DNA of 64,000 nucleotides from Gaertneriomyces semiglobifer (Eukaryota > Chytridiomycota > Chytridiomycetes > Spizellomycetales > Spizellomycetaceae). The notes under the pieces are model-generated. The model was not told where the DNA came from, searched no databases, and was given only the letters and a program-made list of their open reading frames with translations. The position numbers and the translations under genes are program-made. Shown here piece by piece: positions 23,254-34,197 of the stretch. The DNA is taken from NCBI GenBank assembly GCA_025558075.1, contig JAHLKF010000025.1:186001-250000 (forward strand), given 5' to 3'. The first letter of the stretch is position 1. Each line of letters begins with the position of its first letter.

Positions 23254-25321
23254 ATGGTTAACGGACTCGCCGTTGCGACCGCCGTAGCGCAATGCTCTAG
23301 AAACTCAGTGCGTTGTTGCAACCGTGCAGTGGTATCGCGTTCTGCGAGGTCTCAGGCGAGATGGCATTCGGTACGGTGTGGCGACTCCATTGATCAACTC
23401 GCTCATTTGTTCTCTCCACTCCAATTAATCACGATATCCTCTTCAGAGGTTGATAGAGGCCAACGTAGCGCCAACGGAATCGCGTTGGAGGAATAGACTG
23501 TCGCGCATGTTGACCCCCACTTCGAAAACTCCCCAATCCAAACTCTCCCATGTAGAGTCCATAGGCGCCGAAGCGTCCACGCAGTCGATAGGATGCATAT
23601 CTCAAGAACTTCTGCTTCGAGCAGGATATATTCGACAATCGTCCTCGGGAATATACTCATATTTACCGCTCGGGCTCAGAGTCCTCTCCAAACTGGAAGC
23701 CATAATTGATGATGAAATGCGGCGTATAGGCGGGCAAAAGCTTTCTCTACCACTTTTACTGTCTCCCGCTGCATGGATCTTGACGAATCGATATCATACG
23801 ACGGGACCGGACATGTTCAAGCTGAACGATCGGAAAGGGACTGGATTCCTGTTGGCACCTACGCACGAAGAAGAGATCACTTCGCTCGTTGCTAGCTTGA
23901 ATGTAGGAAGGAAGAACCTTCCTTTACGGCTGTATCAGGTCGGAAGAAAGTATCGTGATGAAGCACGCCCACGCGGTGGCCTACTGCGAGGGCGGGAATT
24001 TCTCATGAAGGATATGTACACCTTTGATGCCACCTCGGATGATGCATTGAAAACATACCAGGATGTTAGACAAGCCTATAACAGGATTTTCAGTCGAATC
24101 GGAGTACGGTATGTTGCGGCAGAGGCGGATACCGGAAACATCGGTGGGACAAGATCGCACGAATACCACTTTCTGAGCAACGTTGGAGAAGATACCGTTT
24201 TGACCTGCGAGTCATGCGGATATGCAGCAAACGAGGAAAGAGCCGACGGAGTAGTTTTGAATCAAGGGTGCCGTCCCAAAACTGAGGTGTCCGTTTCCGC
24301 AACACAGCGTCAAGCGCGAAACGTGGTCACGGAGATTTTGAAGGCTTCGACACAAGCAGGCGTGGTGGATGAGCTCCAGCCTTTCAATGTCACTGTTGCT
24401 ACTATCAAACCCGAAACCACGATTTTGGACGAAAAGGAGCAGACATGTAACGACGTACCGATTAGCCGAACGGTCTACATCCTGATTCCCGCAAACAGGA
24501 GGCTGAGCGAGCTTAAGTTTGGCAAGATACCACGCATGGAAAAACACGCGATTACTTTTTTGGGCTCTGATGGCATCGAACTCGATGCAGAATTGACGGC
24601 TCCACCTGAGGTTTTCATTGACTCGGCACTACTGAGCTCTGGTATTGTTGATTTGAAAAACCTTGGGAACACCTCGGTACATGTTGGAGACTACACCACA
24701 ATTGAGCATGGTGATGGATGTCCGGTGTGCTTTCAACGCGGACAGCAGCAGGACCCACAGATTCCAGGCGAGTCTGGCGGTCGGCTCACATCCCACTCGG
24801 CAATAGAAGTGGCTCATGCATTTTATCTTGGAACCAAATACTCATCCGTGCTGAACGCGACCGTAACAGCATCCAACCAACAAGTAGTTCCGATGGAAAT
24901 GGGATGCTTTGGAATTGGCGTTTCTCGCATCCTCGCAGCCGTGGTTGAGAGCTCGCATGACCAACGCGGAATAATATGGCCTCGCAGCATTGCCCCTTAC
25001 AAAGTCTGTATCGTGTGCAACACTACGAAGAACGAACAGGAGTCTGTGCTCTTAAGCACCGCCGCTGAGGCGGCGTACGAAAACATCGAGTGTGCGGTCG
25101 GATATGACGAGGTAGTTCTTGATGATCGAGATTTGCGCCTGGGCAACAAAATCAGAGATGCGATGCTAATTGGATATCCGATCATGGTGATTCTTGGGAA
25201 GAAATACGTGAGCGAGGGTATTGTCGAGGTCGAGGTTCGAAAGACGGGCGAAAAGAGGAGCACCAGCTTGGAAAATCTAGCTGGTACTGTTCAAGACATT
25301 CTGCATGAGCAAAGTCGCTGA
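23254..25321 (+). CDS. PARS2: Prolyl-tRNA synthetase, bacterial/mitochondrial type
   Basis: Class II synthetase charging tRNA-Pro, probably in mitochondria. Two exons: 23254-23370 (39 codons) and 23447-25321; the 76-nt intron is phase 0 and the joined frame gives about 663 residues. The first exon (MVNGLAVATAVAQCSRNSVR and more, Arg/Ser-rich, ending RWHS) reads as a mitochondrial presequence. Class II motifs: RQSSSGIYSYLPLGLRVL (motif 1), TPTHEEEIT followed by RDEARPRGGLLRGREFLMKD (motif 2), and GCFGIGVSRILAAVVE (motif 3, 24901-24950). Between motifs 2 and 3 lies an insertion corresponding to the editing/insertion domain of ProS-type enzymes. The C-terminal anticodon-binding domain (APYKVCIVCNTT to the end) is complete. 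The cytosolic eukaryotic enzyme has a different architecture. Confidence 0.92.
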
Positions 25322-25566
25322 GCACAAGTTGTGTCAATGAAGATGTATATTTCAATATTTAATGATACACATTGTCGGCAGTTGGTTAGTTTGTAGATGG
25401 TGAAGCGTTCTACGATGCCTTCCATTCCGTCTAATTGCGCTTGATAACTTTGACAACTGGCGCCATCGCACTTTGACGGAAGTTCATACCTGAGGTTTTA
25501 GCATTAACTGAATAACGCATATCCCGCGGGGATGACACGCATCTTGAAAATAGATCGTTCACCAAC

Positions 25567-27388
25567 ATGTCCCTCTGCATTACAGACATTTTCTTCGCCA
25601 TCTTGGCAAGTCTATGGGTCTTCATCATTGGATGGCCATTCTACCTTCAGCACCTCCGAAGAAAGCAGCGATCTCGTCTGAAAAAGCCGTTACCGGCGAG
25701 ACCAACTCAAGATGATCCCCGAAGAGTAGTGGCTTTCTTCCATCCCTTATGGTAAAGCTGCTGACAAGCCATGGAAGTAGTGCTCCATGATTAATGATGA
25801 TTTTGGATTAAAGCGATGCAGGAGGAGGTGGCGAAAGAGTACTCTGGACGGCTGTAAAGGCCACGCTGGATGACATGCCTGACTGCGTAGTTGTCATATG
25901 GTGCTGGGATGGAGTATCCGAAGGAGAAGTGTTAGCCAAAGTCAAGGTGCTGCCTACTCATGCATCTTCCTGCTGATAAACGACTTATGGGGTAATTTAT
26001 TCCTAGGCTCAATTCAACATCGTTATCCCACCGACGGCATTAACATTTTACAAGCTGAAAAGGTGGCGATGGTTGGAAGCTAAACGGTAAGTGCGTTGTT
26101 CGTTCCAGCACTGTGGTTACGGCACTCATGATTATCTACAGATATCCTCGCCTAACACTATTCTGTCAATCTCTTTTCTCCGTTGCTGTGGGTCTCGAAG
26201 CCATGTCGCTTTTCATTCCAGACATCTTTGTTGGTACGAATGTCAATTCGCCATTGAGAGGCTTCTTTGTTGATCCATGATATAGATACAGTTGGGTTTG
26301 CTTTCGTTTATCCCTTGGTTCGATTCTTTTACAGATGCCGTGTCTTGACTTACGTGCATTATCCCACTATCAGGTTGGTGTGTGCTTCGCAAGCGGGAGC
26401 GTAAACATGCTAACACGTTGTTCCAAAAGCACAGATATGCTAACCAAGGTTGCCAATCGTACAACTGATTTCAACAATTCTGCGTATATTGCAAAGTCCT
26501 CGGTGCTCTCACATGCTAAAGCAACGTATTACGCGCTGTTTGCAACGGCGTACTCTTTCAGCGGCCGGTACGCTGACGCTGTACTTGTTAATAGTACCTG
26601 GACACATAACCACATCAACACACTATGGGCGCAACCGGAGAAGACTACAGTGGCATATCCGCCATGTGATACGTCGTCGCTGAGCGAGTTAGAACTGGAA
26701 GGACGAGAACTGGTTATATTATCTGTTGCTCAATTCCGTCCAGAAAAGAAGCATGAAGTACAACTCAGAGTTCTGAGGGAGTTGTTCGATATGCAACCCA
26801 CATGGACATCAAAAGTGCGTCTCGTTCTGATCGGGGGCTCCCGAAACAGCAGTGATTACGACAGGGTTCAGAACTTGCGAAGCTTGGCATCCGAGCTACG
26901 TATTGAGGTTAGCCGTGTTATCTTTCATCGATTGCTTCCTTGATCTCAAGTTGTATGGGGTATAGGACCAGATTCAATTTTACGTCAACGCACCACATTC
27001 GACGCTTTTGAAGTATCTCGGCACATCTAGCATTGGAATTCACACAATGCAAGACGAGCATTTTGGGATTGGTGTGGTTGAGTACATGGCAGCTGGGCTC
27101 ATTCCGCTGGCTCACAAATCGGGCGGACCCTTACTGGACATTGTAGCAGACGGCTGCGGGTTTCTCGCGAACGATGTTGCCGAATATGCCCAGCTTTTGC
27201 ACCAGATTCTGAGTATGTCTCAGGAGAGTCAAGTGCAGATGAGGAGGAGGGCTAGGGAGTACGTAAGATCTAGGTTTGCAGACGCCGTTTTCAGACGTAA
27301 ATGGATTGGTGCTTTACAATATGTTCTGAGCGACGGCGACAGCGGACAACATGCCGTTGAAGATGCTGAACCCAGAAAGGATTCATGA
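25567..27388 (+). CDS. ALG11: GDP-Man:Man3GlcNAc2-PP-Dol alpha-1,2-mannosyltransferase ALG11
   Basis: Adds the fourth and fifth mannoses to the dolichol-linked N-glycan precursor on the cytosolic face of the ER. A GT4-family enzyme. An N-terminal membrane anchor (IFFAILASLWVFIIGWPFYL) precedes VVAFFHPL, which continues across an intron (25752-25813) into CDAGGGGERVLWTAVKATL. Further landmarks are YPRLTLFCQSLF, VLTYVHYPTIS split by an intron and resuming as TDMLTKV, VNSTWTHNHI, VAYPPCDT, LSVAQFRPEKKHEVQLRVL, and the nucleotide-sugar region EHFGIGVVEYMAAGLIPLAH with SGGPLLDIV. At least seven exons are needed; donors and acceptors are GT-AG and all joins preserve conserved sequence. The active-site region appears intact. 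Confidence 0.93.
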
Positions 27389-28206
27389 ATGCTCATACTG
27401 CATAGAGGTGTCACGACAGATCGCGCTTCATCTGGTCCTGGGCATGATCATCATACCATCCGCACCTGTAGCAGGATATATGTACAAATGTTAGTTGCTG
27501 GCATATTGAGCGACGTTGATGATGGGTTTCGAGGCTCCCGCCGATGCACTGAAAGACTCGCTGACGCTCTTAAAAGGGATGGTCATGATCATAGCTTGAT
27601 GTCTACGTGCATCTCGGAATATGACCTGTGGTGGGCCGTGACAGAATGTCCCTTTGAACGCAAAGAATGACTACTTCCAAATGTTCATCATTGTTCACAT
27701 TGTTGGTACGATGCGAGGGTTTGGGTGTCCCCCTTCTTTTTGGATCAGAACAGTTAGTTCGCAGCTTCCTGTTTGTCATTTCTAGCGAACCAAATTTACC
27801 GCGAAGAAAGCTCTCGGCTTCGCCCATTTAGCGTCCGCAGCCCCCTTTGAGAAGGAAGCGACGAGGGCCCTCGCCCAATGTTGCGTTGTTGGTTTTGTTG
27901 CTGGCTGGTCTGTCGTTCATCGTTCGTGCAACGGTTTTGGCGTGTTGTGTGAGCTTTTAACCGGCGACGACTTTAACACTTGCAACCTTCACCGACTCGG
28001 CGATTCCACTGAGTTGCGGTCTGGCTGTTCGGTATCGGCCATAACGTCGCCGTGCGAAAACGCTGAAAAACACCATGCTCAATGACGATTGTTAGAGGAG
28101 TCAGTGCTGCAACAACACCATAGAGTGTTCTTGATCCAGAAATACTCCCGTAAAGACTATATACCATACCTCGTTGAACCAAACTCTCCGAGTGGAAGAA
28201 ATCAGC
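27389..28206. other. Intergenic region upstream of TAF12
   Basis: About 820 nt between two genes on the same strand. It must hold the ALG11 3' UTR and the TAF12 promoter. No domain-bearing frame, RNA gene or repeat was recognised. Confidence 0.5.
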
Positions 28207-30990
28207 ATGTCACCCATCCAACCACCACAGCAGCAACTCCCGCACCCTCCGCCATCAACTCCACAAATGGCTGCACGACCATCGCACGCCAGAGGGCCTC
28301 CTACCACACCTCAACACCCTCAGCATCAACACATGGCCGGGACACCTCAACATATGACGGCACATCCGTCCATCCAGCATGCAGCACAAATGCAACAGAT
28401 GGGAATGTCTCAACAGCAAATACAGCAGATGCAGATGCAACAGATGCAACAATTGGGACAAGTGGGCCATATGATGGGTGTCAGTGGGATGGGAATGGTT
28501 TCACCTATGGTATGGAAGCTATGTTACATATTGCTACAAGTCTTCGGATACTTAACAATGTATATCGTTCTCTCTTTCTGTTAGATGAATGTTCGCGGTA
28601 TACCTACTTCGGGTGTTGGGGTCGCTGTCGGCGTCGGAGGGGTGCCGATGAATTTAAATGCAATGGGACGTGGTAGAGGAGTGGCAGTCGTTCCAGGAAC
28701 ACCCAATATGAACGTCAATGGTCCAGGGACGCCCAACATGAATGTGATGAGCACACCGAATATGGGTCGAGGGAGAGGGATGCCGAACCTCCCGCCTGGA
28801 ACTGGAATGGGACAGCCGGTGACACCTCAACCCTCAGCGCAACAACAGCAACACCAGATTACACAGCAAGGGACTACTGCCTCAAATATTCAGCTGTTAA
28901 ATCAGGCGAGAGTAGCAGCAGCCGGGGGTGTGCAGTCGTTGGGGTTGAATCTGAACGGCATACCCGTAGAGCAGCTACAACAGTATCAGCAATTGATGAA
29001 TCAGCAACAGCAGCAGAGGAGGTTGCAACAGTTTGCGCAACAACAGCAGCAACAACAGCAAATGTTACTGAACGGGCAGACGGCGGGACAACAGCAGCAA
29101 CCGCAGCATGTCTATGCGAGGATTCCGGGCATGGTGGGCAATGCGGTCATGGGCGTACCGGGTGGAGTGCAAGCGCCTCAAGCCCAGCAGGCGATGACCC
29201 CACAAGCTGCAGCCGCTGCTGCGGCGACGGCGGCGGCTTTTGCTGCCGCTCAGCAACAGCAACAACAAAGAGCCGTAAATTCGAATACAGCAAATGGAAA
29301 TGGAAATTTGCAGGCGGTTGCCGCAAGCCCGCTCGTGACAAGCCCTATGCCGCAATCGCAGGGACAAGGGCAGGTGCAGATCCCCAACCAACCACAGGCG
29401 TCACCTGCTCCGCTTTCCCAGCAACAGCAATCATCCAACGTTCTCCCTCAACAACCCGGCCTCACGCTCCCGCAACAGCAACAACAACAGCAAGCCCGCC
29501 TCACTCCCGAGCAACAACAAGAACTTTATGTTCGCCGTTTAGCAATGATCGCGAAAATCGGCACTTTCGTCCAAAAACTTGACGAGGCCATTAATAACCC
29601 TAATGCACACGAGGGATTGCGTCGACAGGCTATGGAACAGAAGCGGAAATTGGAGCAGACACATATGCAGGCGATAATGGTGTGGAAGACCCCTACATTT
29701 CAACAGCAGTTAGAGAATTTCAAGCAAAGGAAGGCGCTGGGGTTGCCTATACTTCTACCCACAGGACAGCAACTGAACGGGCCGGGTCCCGGGGTGCCTC
29801 AACCACAACAACCACCACAGCAGACGCAGCCCACTATTGCGGTACCCACCGCGAATATGCAACAAGGCCCATTAAATGGCTTCCAGTTACAGCCAGGTGC
29901 GCTAAAAAACCGATTACGGCGCCCGTCTATTCAACACGTCCCCACCCAAGCGCAGGCGCCAAACCAAGGACAGCCGCCAATGAGTCAGCCTCAACACCAA
30001 ACTCCTAGGCCAAGACCGACGCTTACCTTACCAATCGCCACATCTGCGAATGCTACTGGACAACCCGGTCAGCAGGTTAAGGTAGAAAGCCACACACCTA
30101 CATCCACCACCGTTGAAAATTTGAACCTTGGAGCATTCACAAGACCCCACCTCGTTGTGCGTCAAATATCTGTTCCTCCAGCTTCCCCATCGGTATCCTC
30201 CACTGGCACCGGTGCTAATGGGAGTAGCAGTATCCAAACGCCGACACCGGATCAAAGTCGCTATTCTCCTGCGATAGCGTTCCCGCATAAAGTATTTGGA
30301 AATGTCCCAACACATGGCATTGGCACTGTGACACCATTTGTAGTGGCGCCTACCAGTAGTAACGCGAATACGGCTGGTGGCGTGGGTACCTCTGGTGCGA
30401 ATGAGAGTGCGACAGGCGGCCTTGCTGGTACGAGTGCTGTCACAAATGAGAAACTACATGGGAAACATGCTACCCCCAGCGCGAGTGACAGTGCAACCGC
30501 GCTCACAAAGACGAAAAGCGGGCACAGGGATCACGGCGGGAAGACGGATAACCTTCTAGGAAAACGAAAACGGGATACACAGACTTTGCAAGCACTTTTA
30601 TCTGAGCTTTTACCGTTACCTTCTTCTTCAAACACCCACCACCATGCTTCAAACTCGTCATCTGCATCTTCAACATCCACAATGTCCGCCATCCCTCGTC
30701 TCACACCCGAGAGCTCGCATCATCTCCTCCGAGTCGCCGATGATTTTCTCGTTTCCCTACTTCGATCATCCTGTCGCGCCGCTAAGCATCGCGGGTCAAA
30801 GTCCTTAGGTACCAAAGATGTTATCCTGGAATTGGAGCGCATGTATAACTTGCGTATTCCGGGTTACATTGGCGAAGTGAAGGGCGGCAAAAAAGCAGTT
30901 TTGAGCGCACATGCGGCCAGATTAGCAGTGTTAGCGAAGAAGAGGGAGGAGAAGAGGTTAGCGAGGCGGAGAGAGGATGTTAAAGGGTGA
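28207..30990 (+). CDS. TAF12: TFIID/SAGA subunit TAF12 with long Gln-rich N-terminus
   Basis: Histone-fold subunit shared by TFIID and SAGA. Two exons (28207-28509, 28585-30990; 75-nt intron) give about 902 residues. The first ATG after the upstream stop is 28207. The histone fold is at the C-terminus: IPRLTPESSHHLLRVADDFL, VSLLRSSCRAAKHRGSKSLG and TKDVILELERMYNLRIPGYI (about 30690-30870), ending in a basic KKREEKRLARRRE tail. Everything before is low complexity: poly-Gln runs mixing CAG and CAA, an Ala run (29206-29250), and Pro/Gly/Asn/Met repeats. Fungal TAF12 proteins commonly have long Q-rich N-termini, but this one is large. A conserved-looking block (ELYVRRLAMIAKIGTFVQKL, 29521-29580) sits in the middle. 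Confidence 0.88.
28990..29520. repeat. Poly-glutamine (CAR)n and poly-alanine coding tracts
   Basis: Clusters of CAG/CAA codons at about 28990-29100, 29250-29270, 29420-29435 and 29470-29520, and an Ala-codon run at 29206-29250, all inside TAF12. CAG and CAA are mixed rather than a pure trinucleotide repeat. Confidence 0.85.
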
Positions 30991-31163
30991 AGTGGAGCAA
31001 GAAAGGCACGACAGGCATTACGGAGCGTGGTATCCTCGGTGTGCGTATTTGCTGGGTTAATATTTGCATACAATATTTGCGAGCCACTGTTTTTGGATCA
31101 ATATACGTGAGCGATGGTAATCACGATTCATTGTGACCCAAGTTGACGGGACCACGGATGCTA

Positions 31164-33383
31164 TTATACATGGGTCTCACTATCCTCCCAACTTTCTTTT
31201 CCATACGCACTAGTTGCAGTCTCAACAGTTACTGGTTTCTGGTCGTCTTCCTCGGTGCCAATACTTTCACATTCCTCGTCATGATGCTCAACTTCCTCTT
31301 CCCGATCACTATCTAAGACGGTATCATCTTCCAGCGGTTCATCATCATCGCTTCTCGTCGTTGTCCCTTCCGTAGTTTCGATAACAGCTGCATCGACCAT
31401 GTCACCCGCAGTGTCTGATTGCGCGGTTTCTTCTGTTGGATCCGCCTCGGAATGTGCCCCGTTTACGCCTTCTCCTTCTGTGGCACCTTCTTGACTGCGA
31501 GGCACAGGCGGTGGCGGAGGGGCCCACGGCGGTAATCCGCCAACGTTGATGACATTTTCTAACTGAAGCATTTCACAAAAACGTTCGGTTTGTGGATTTG
31601 AATATACACCAGCTGCTGACGCAAAAGGACAATGATGAGACTCATTCGAACAATGTAGGCAGGGGCAGCCAATACTTACGTTTAACTCTTCTCCGATCTC
31701 TACTGCTACGATCTCTGTTCCCTGAAGCGGACGCGTTTGCATGCCATGGATGCCAAGGGCCGGTAGTAACAAAGTCGGTGGGTATTTGCAGATCGGTTAC
31801 GTTCGCCTTCACCCAATCAATCTCCTCCGCGATTCGTTTTTTAATTTCGTCTTCCGGAGGCAGCTGCTTTTGTGTCCCTTCCAATGAAAACAGATCATAG
31901 GTTGCTCGGACGATTGCTAACCATTCTTCATCGTAGAAGAATTCGAGCTCTTCAGAGGTGGAGTCGGAATACGCGTCAGGCACATCAATAATCTGCAAAA
32001 AGTCCTTATTTGGCAGGCATTTGTCCAGAGATAAGAATTTTGTGTAAGCTGCGTGTCGCTTTGGTTGATCGCTGGAGGGAGACGTCGATGAGAAGGCGGT
32101 CTCTGCAGTGTCGTTCGCGTCTGACGCTGCCGCTACAGATGGTACATCCTGCGTTGCGGTCGCAACCGAGTCAGACGCTGATTTGGTCATTTCAAGATCA
32201 GCGTTATCGTGCGGAATAACTGGTTCCGTTCGTCCCGGAACAGCAGCGGCGGGTGTGGTGTCGATGATGAAGCTGAGCTCTGCATCGGAAGTCTCCGGAT
32301 GAGCACCTCCTTCATGAGAAAGACCATTAGCATCATGTTCCGTTTTGATGCTAACTCCTGTTCTCTGTGGTTGTTCCTTTGGTCCAAGATTCTCAATAAT
32401 TGCCTCATCCTCATCCGCATCACTGCTGATATCAATTTCGTCCGGATTCTCGACCTTAACTGCGTCTTTTTCTTCCTGAACGCCTGACTCCGTTTGCGCC
32501 TTTTGATTTTTATCGTGGCGGTAGATGGCTGCAAATTTCACGTGTAGGTGGGCGGAAAACCAAAAGGTTGGTTTGAGCTTCTTTAATAGGAATTCGTTAG
32601 GATAGGATCCAAGGGTGTTGGTGTTGATCTGTGACGAACAAATTTCAGCGGTCAATGCATGGTGAGCCCAAGACCTCAACCTGTACATCAAAGGCGGATG
32701 TGCTCACCTCACCCCCCAAAAAAGGCTTCATTTGCAGAAGCTGCCTAGTATTCCCGCTAAACGCTATCCCTCTCGGCCAATCATGGCTCAACATTACATC
32801 TACCGGCCTTTGAATTTGCGCGGTTCTGTAAACGTTGTACTTGCGTACATGGTAGATGCTTCGTGAATGACTTTCATTGAAGGGCTGTGTCTCGTAATAT
32901 CCATGGTCGTAATCCTGCTTCTTGTATATACCCGACAGACCACCAACCCGCAAACCATGAGGGCCTCGGCCGACCTGAATCATTCCTGCAAATCCGAGGA
33001 AATAGATATTAGGCGCTACCCAACCTCCATGATATAGTTCCCACAGGTAGCTCGACGCCTCGTGATTTCCTCCAATGAAAATAGTAGGGACAGGTGCCTT
33101 TTTCTCGCCAGTATAGTATTTGTAGAATCCACCAATGTGTCGGAACTTGTCCGGGCAAGCCATCACACCGAGATCATCCAGATTTCTAATTGACTGAAAG
33201 TCACCGCATACCAAAAGAAGATCCACAGTAAAGCCCTCCACCCGTTCTAGGTGCTTGATGGAAGCGTAAATGCGATCAAGCTCCTACAAAATACACGGAC
33301 CAATGGTGAGATGAGGACCCTGAATGAAGAGTGCGCCTTCAGAAATTTACCCCATGGCAGCATCCTTCGACTGCGATCCTCAT
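31164..33383 (-). CDS. DBR1: RNA lariat debranching enzyme
   Basis: Metallophosphoesterase that hydrolyses the 2'-5' branch of intron lariats. Four exons: 33351-33383 (MRIAVEGCCHG), 32708-33283, 31680-32628 and 31164-31615, giving about 669 residues. Metal-binding motifs are GCCHGELD (created by the exon 1-2 join), VCGDFQ, GGNHEA, LSHDWP and WFSAHLHVKF; the family-specific KYRHIGGFYKYY-like block is present as DKFRHIGGFYKYYTGEKKAP. The C-terminal DBR domain reads TKFLSLDKCLPNKDFLQIID and later SNPQTERFCEMLQ. Acidic, low-complexity stretches separate these parts and end the protein. An intron-rich genome such as this one would rely on the activity. Exon 1 is only 33 nt, so the true start is easily missed. 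Confidence 0.95.
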
Positions 33384-34197
33384 GTTGAGTAAACGTTTTC
33401 GGATCGATGTCCTTGCCCGCACAACCCCAACTCAGTCTATCCGTTCGATTGAAAAGTGTCCGCTGCCCTCCCTTCGCACGACGACTTGGTGCTGTCTACA
33501 GTTCTTTGTTATGCAATGGGCAAAAAAGAAAGTCGATGGGCGAGGGAAAATCGTCCAGGACAGGTTGGGGGCACAGCCATGTTCATTGGTGGCACAGTCA
33601 TGCTATTGAGTTCTAAGTATTAGCGGCCATTCATTAACATTGATGTCTGTTTCGGAGCACAACTGCAAAAGATTAACCACCACCGAGAACTGTGTTATGC
33701 GTATCAGCCAGAATATCTGCAACGATATGAGGCAGGCCTTGTGTCAATTTCAACTTCAAAAGAGTTTCTTCCAAGCCGAATACACGCGTCTGCGACGGCC
33801 AGTGGGAATCTCAAGCAATGCCAGTGCACGATGGGCTACCACCGCGTGAAAATGATGGGAAAGCAAGCAATCCACTCATCGGTTAACTCGATATACGTAT
33901 CTATTTTCTCATTATTTGGGTTGGTGGCGTCAGACATGGTGATATACCCATCAGGTACGAGGCAGCTCCAAGCACTGATTCGCTTGACCAGTCCTTCAAA
34001 TTCCCGCTGACGGCCGACTGCACACGGCTCTGTGAAACAGGCCGTGACATCTGGGCACAAGGTATCAGAACCTGCCACTTTACTCTGGCGGAGGTCGATA
34101 TGTTCTGTTCATCTAACGGTCCACCCGAACGTATAACGTTATCGGCTCGTTGTCGATGTATGCGCGTGGGTCAAAATGCCAGCAATGCCATATGCTC
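33384..34197. other. Unassigned coding-like region between DBR1 and eIF2B-gamma
   Basis: About 810 nt. On the minus strand a frame at 33836-34078 (begins at GTG; reads EFEGLVKRISAWSCLVPDGY, then YIELTDEWIACFP) and a second at about 33675-33810 (RVFGLEETLLKLKLTQGLPH then IVADILADTHNTVLGGG and stop) look protein-like. They could be exons of a small gene lying between its two same-strand neighbours. I could not find a splice pair that joins them in phase, nor a convincing start, and I do not recognise the product. Confidence 0.3.

Noticed and set aside
28990..29520. CAG/CAA repeats as a transposon or satellite
   Set aside because: They are in frame and encode polyglutamine within TAF12.
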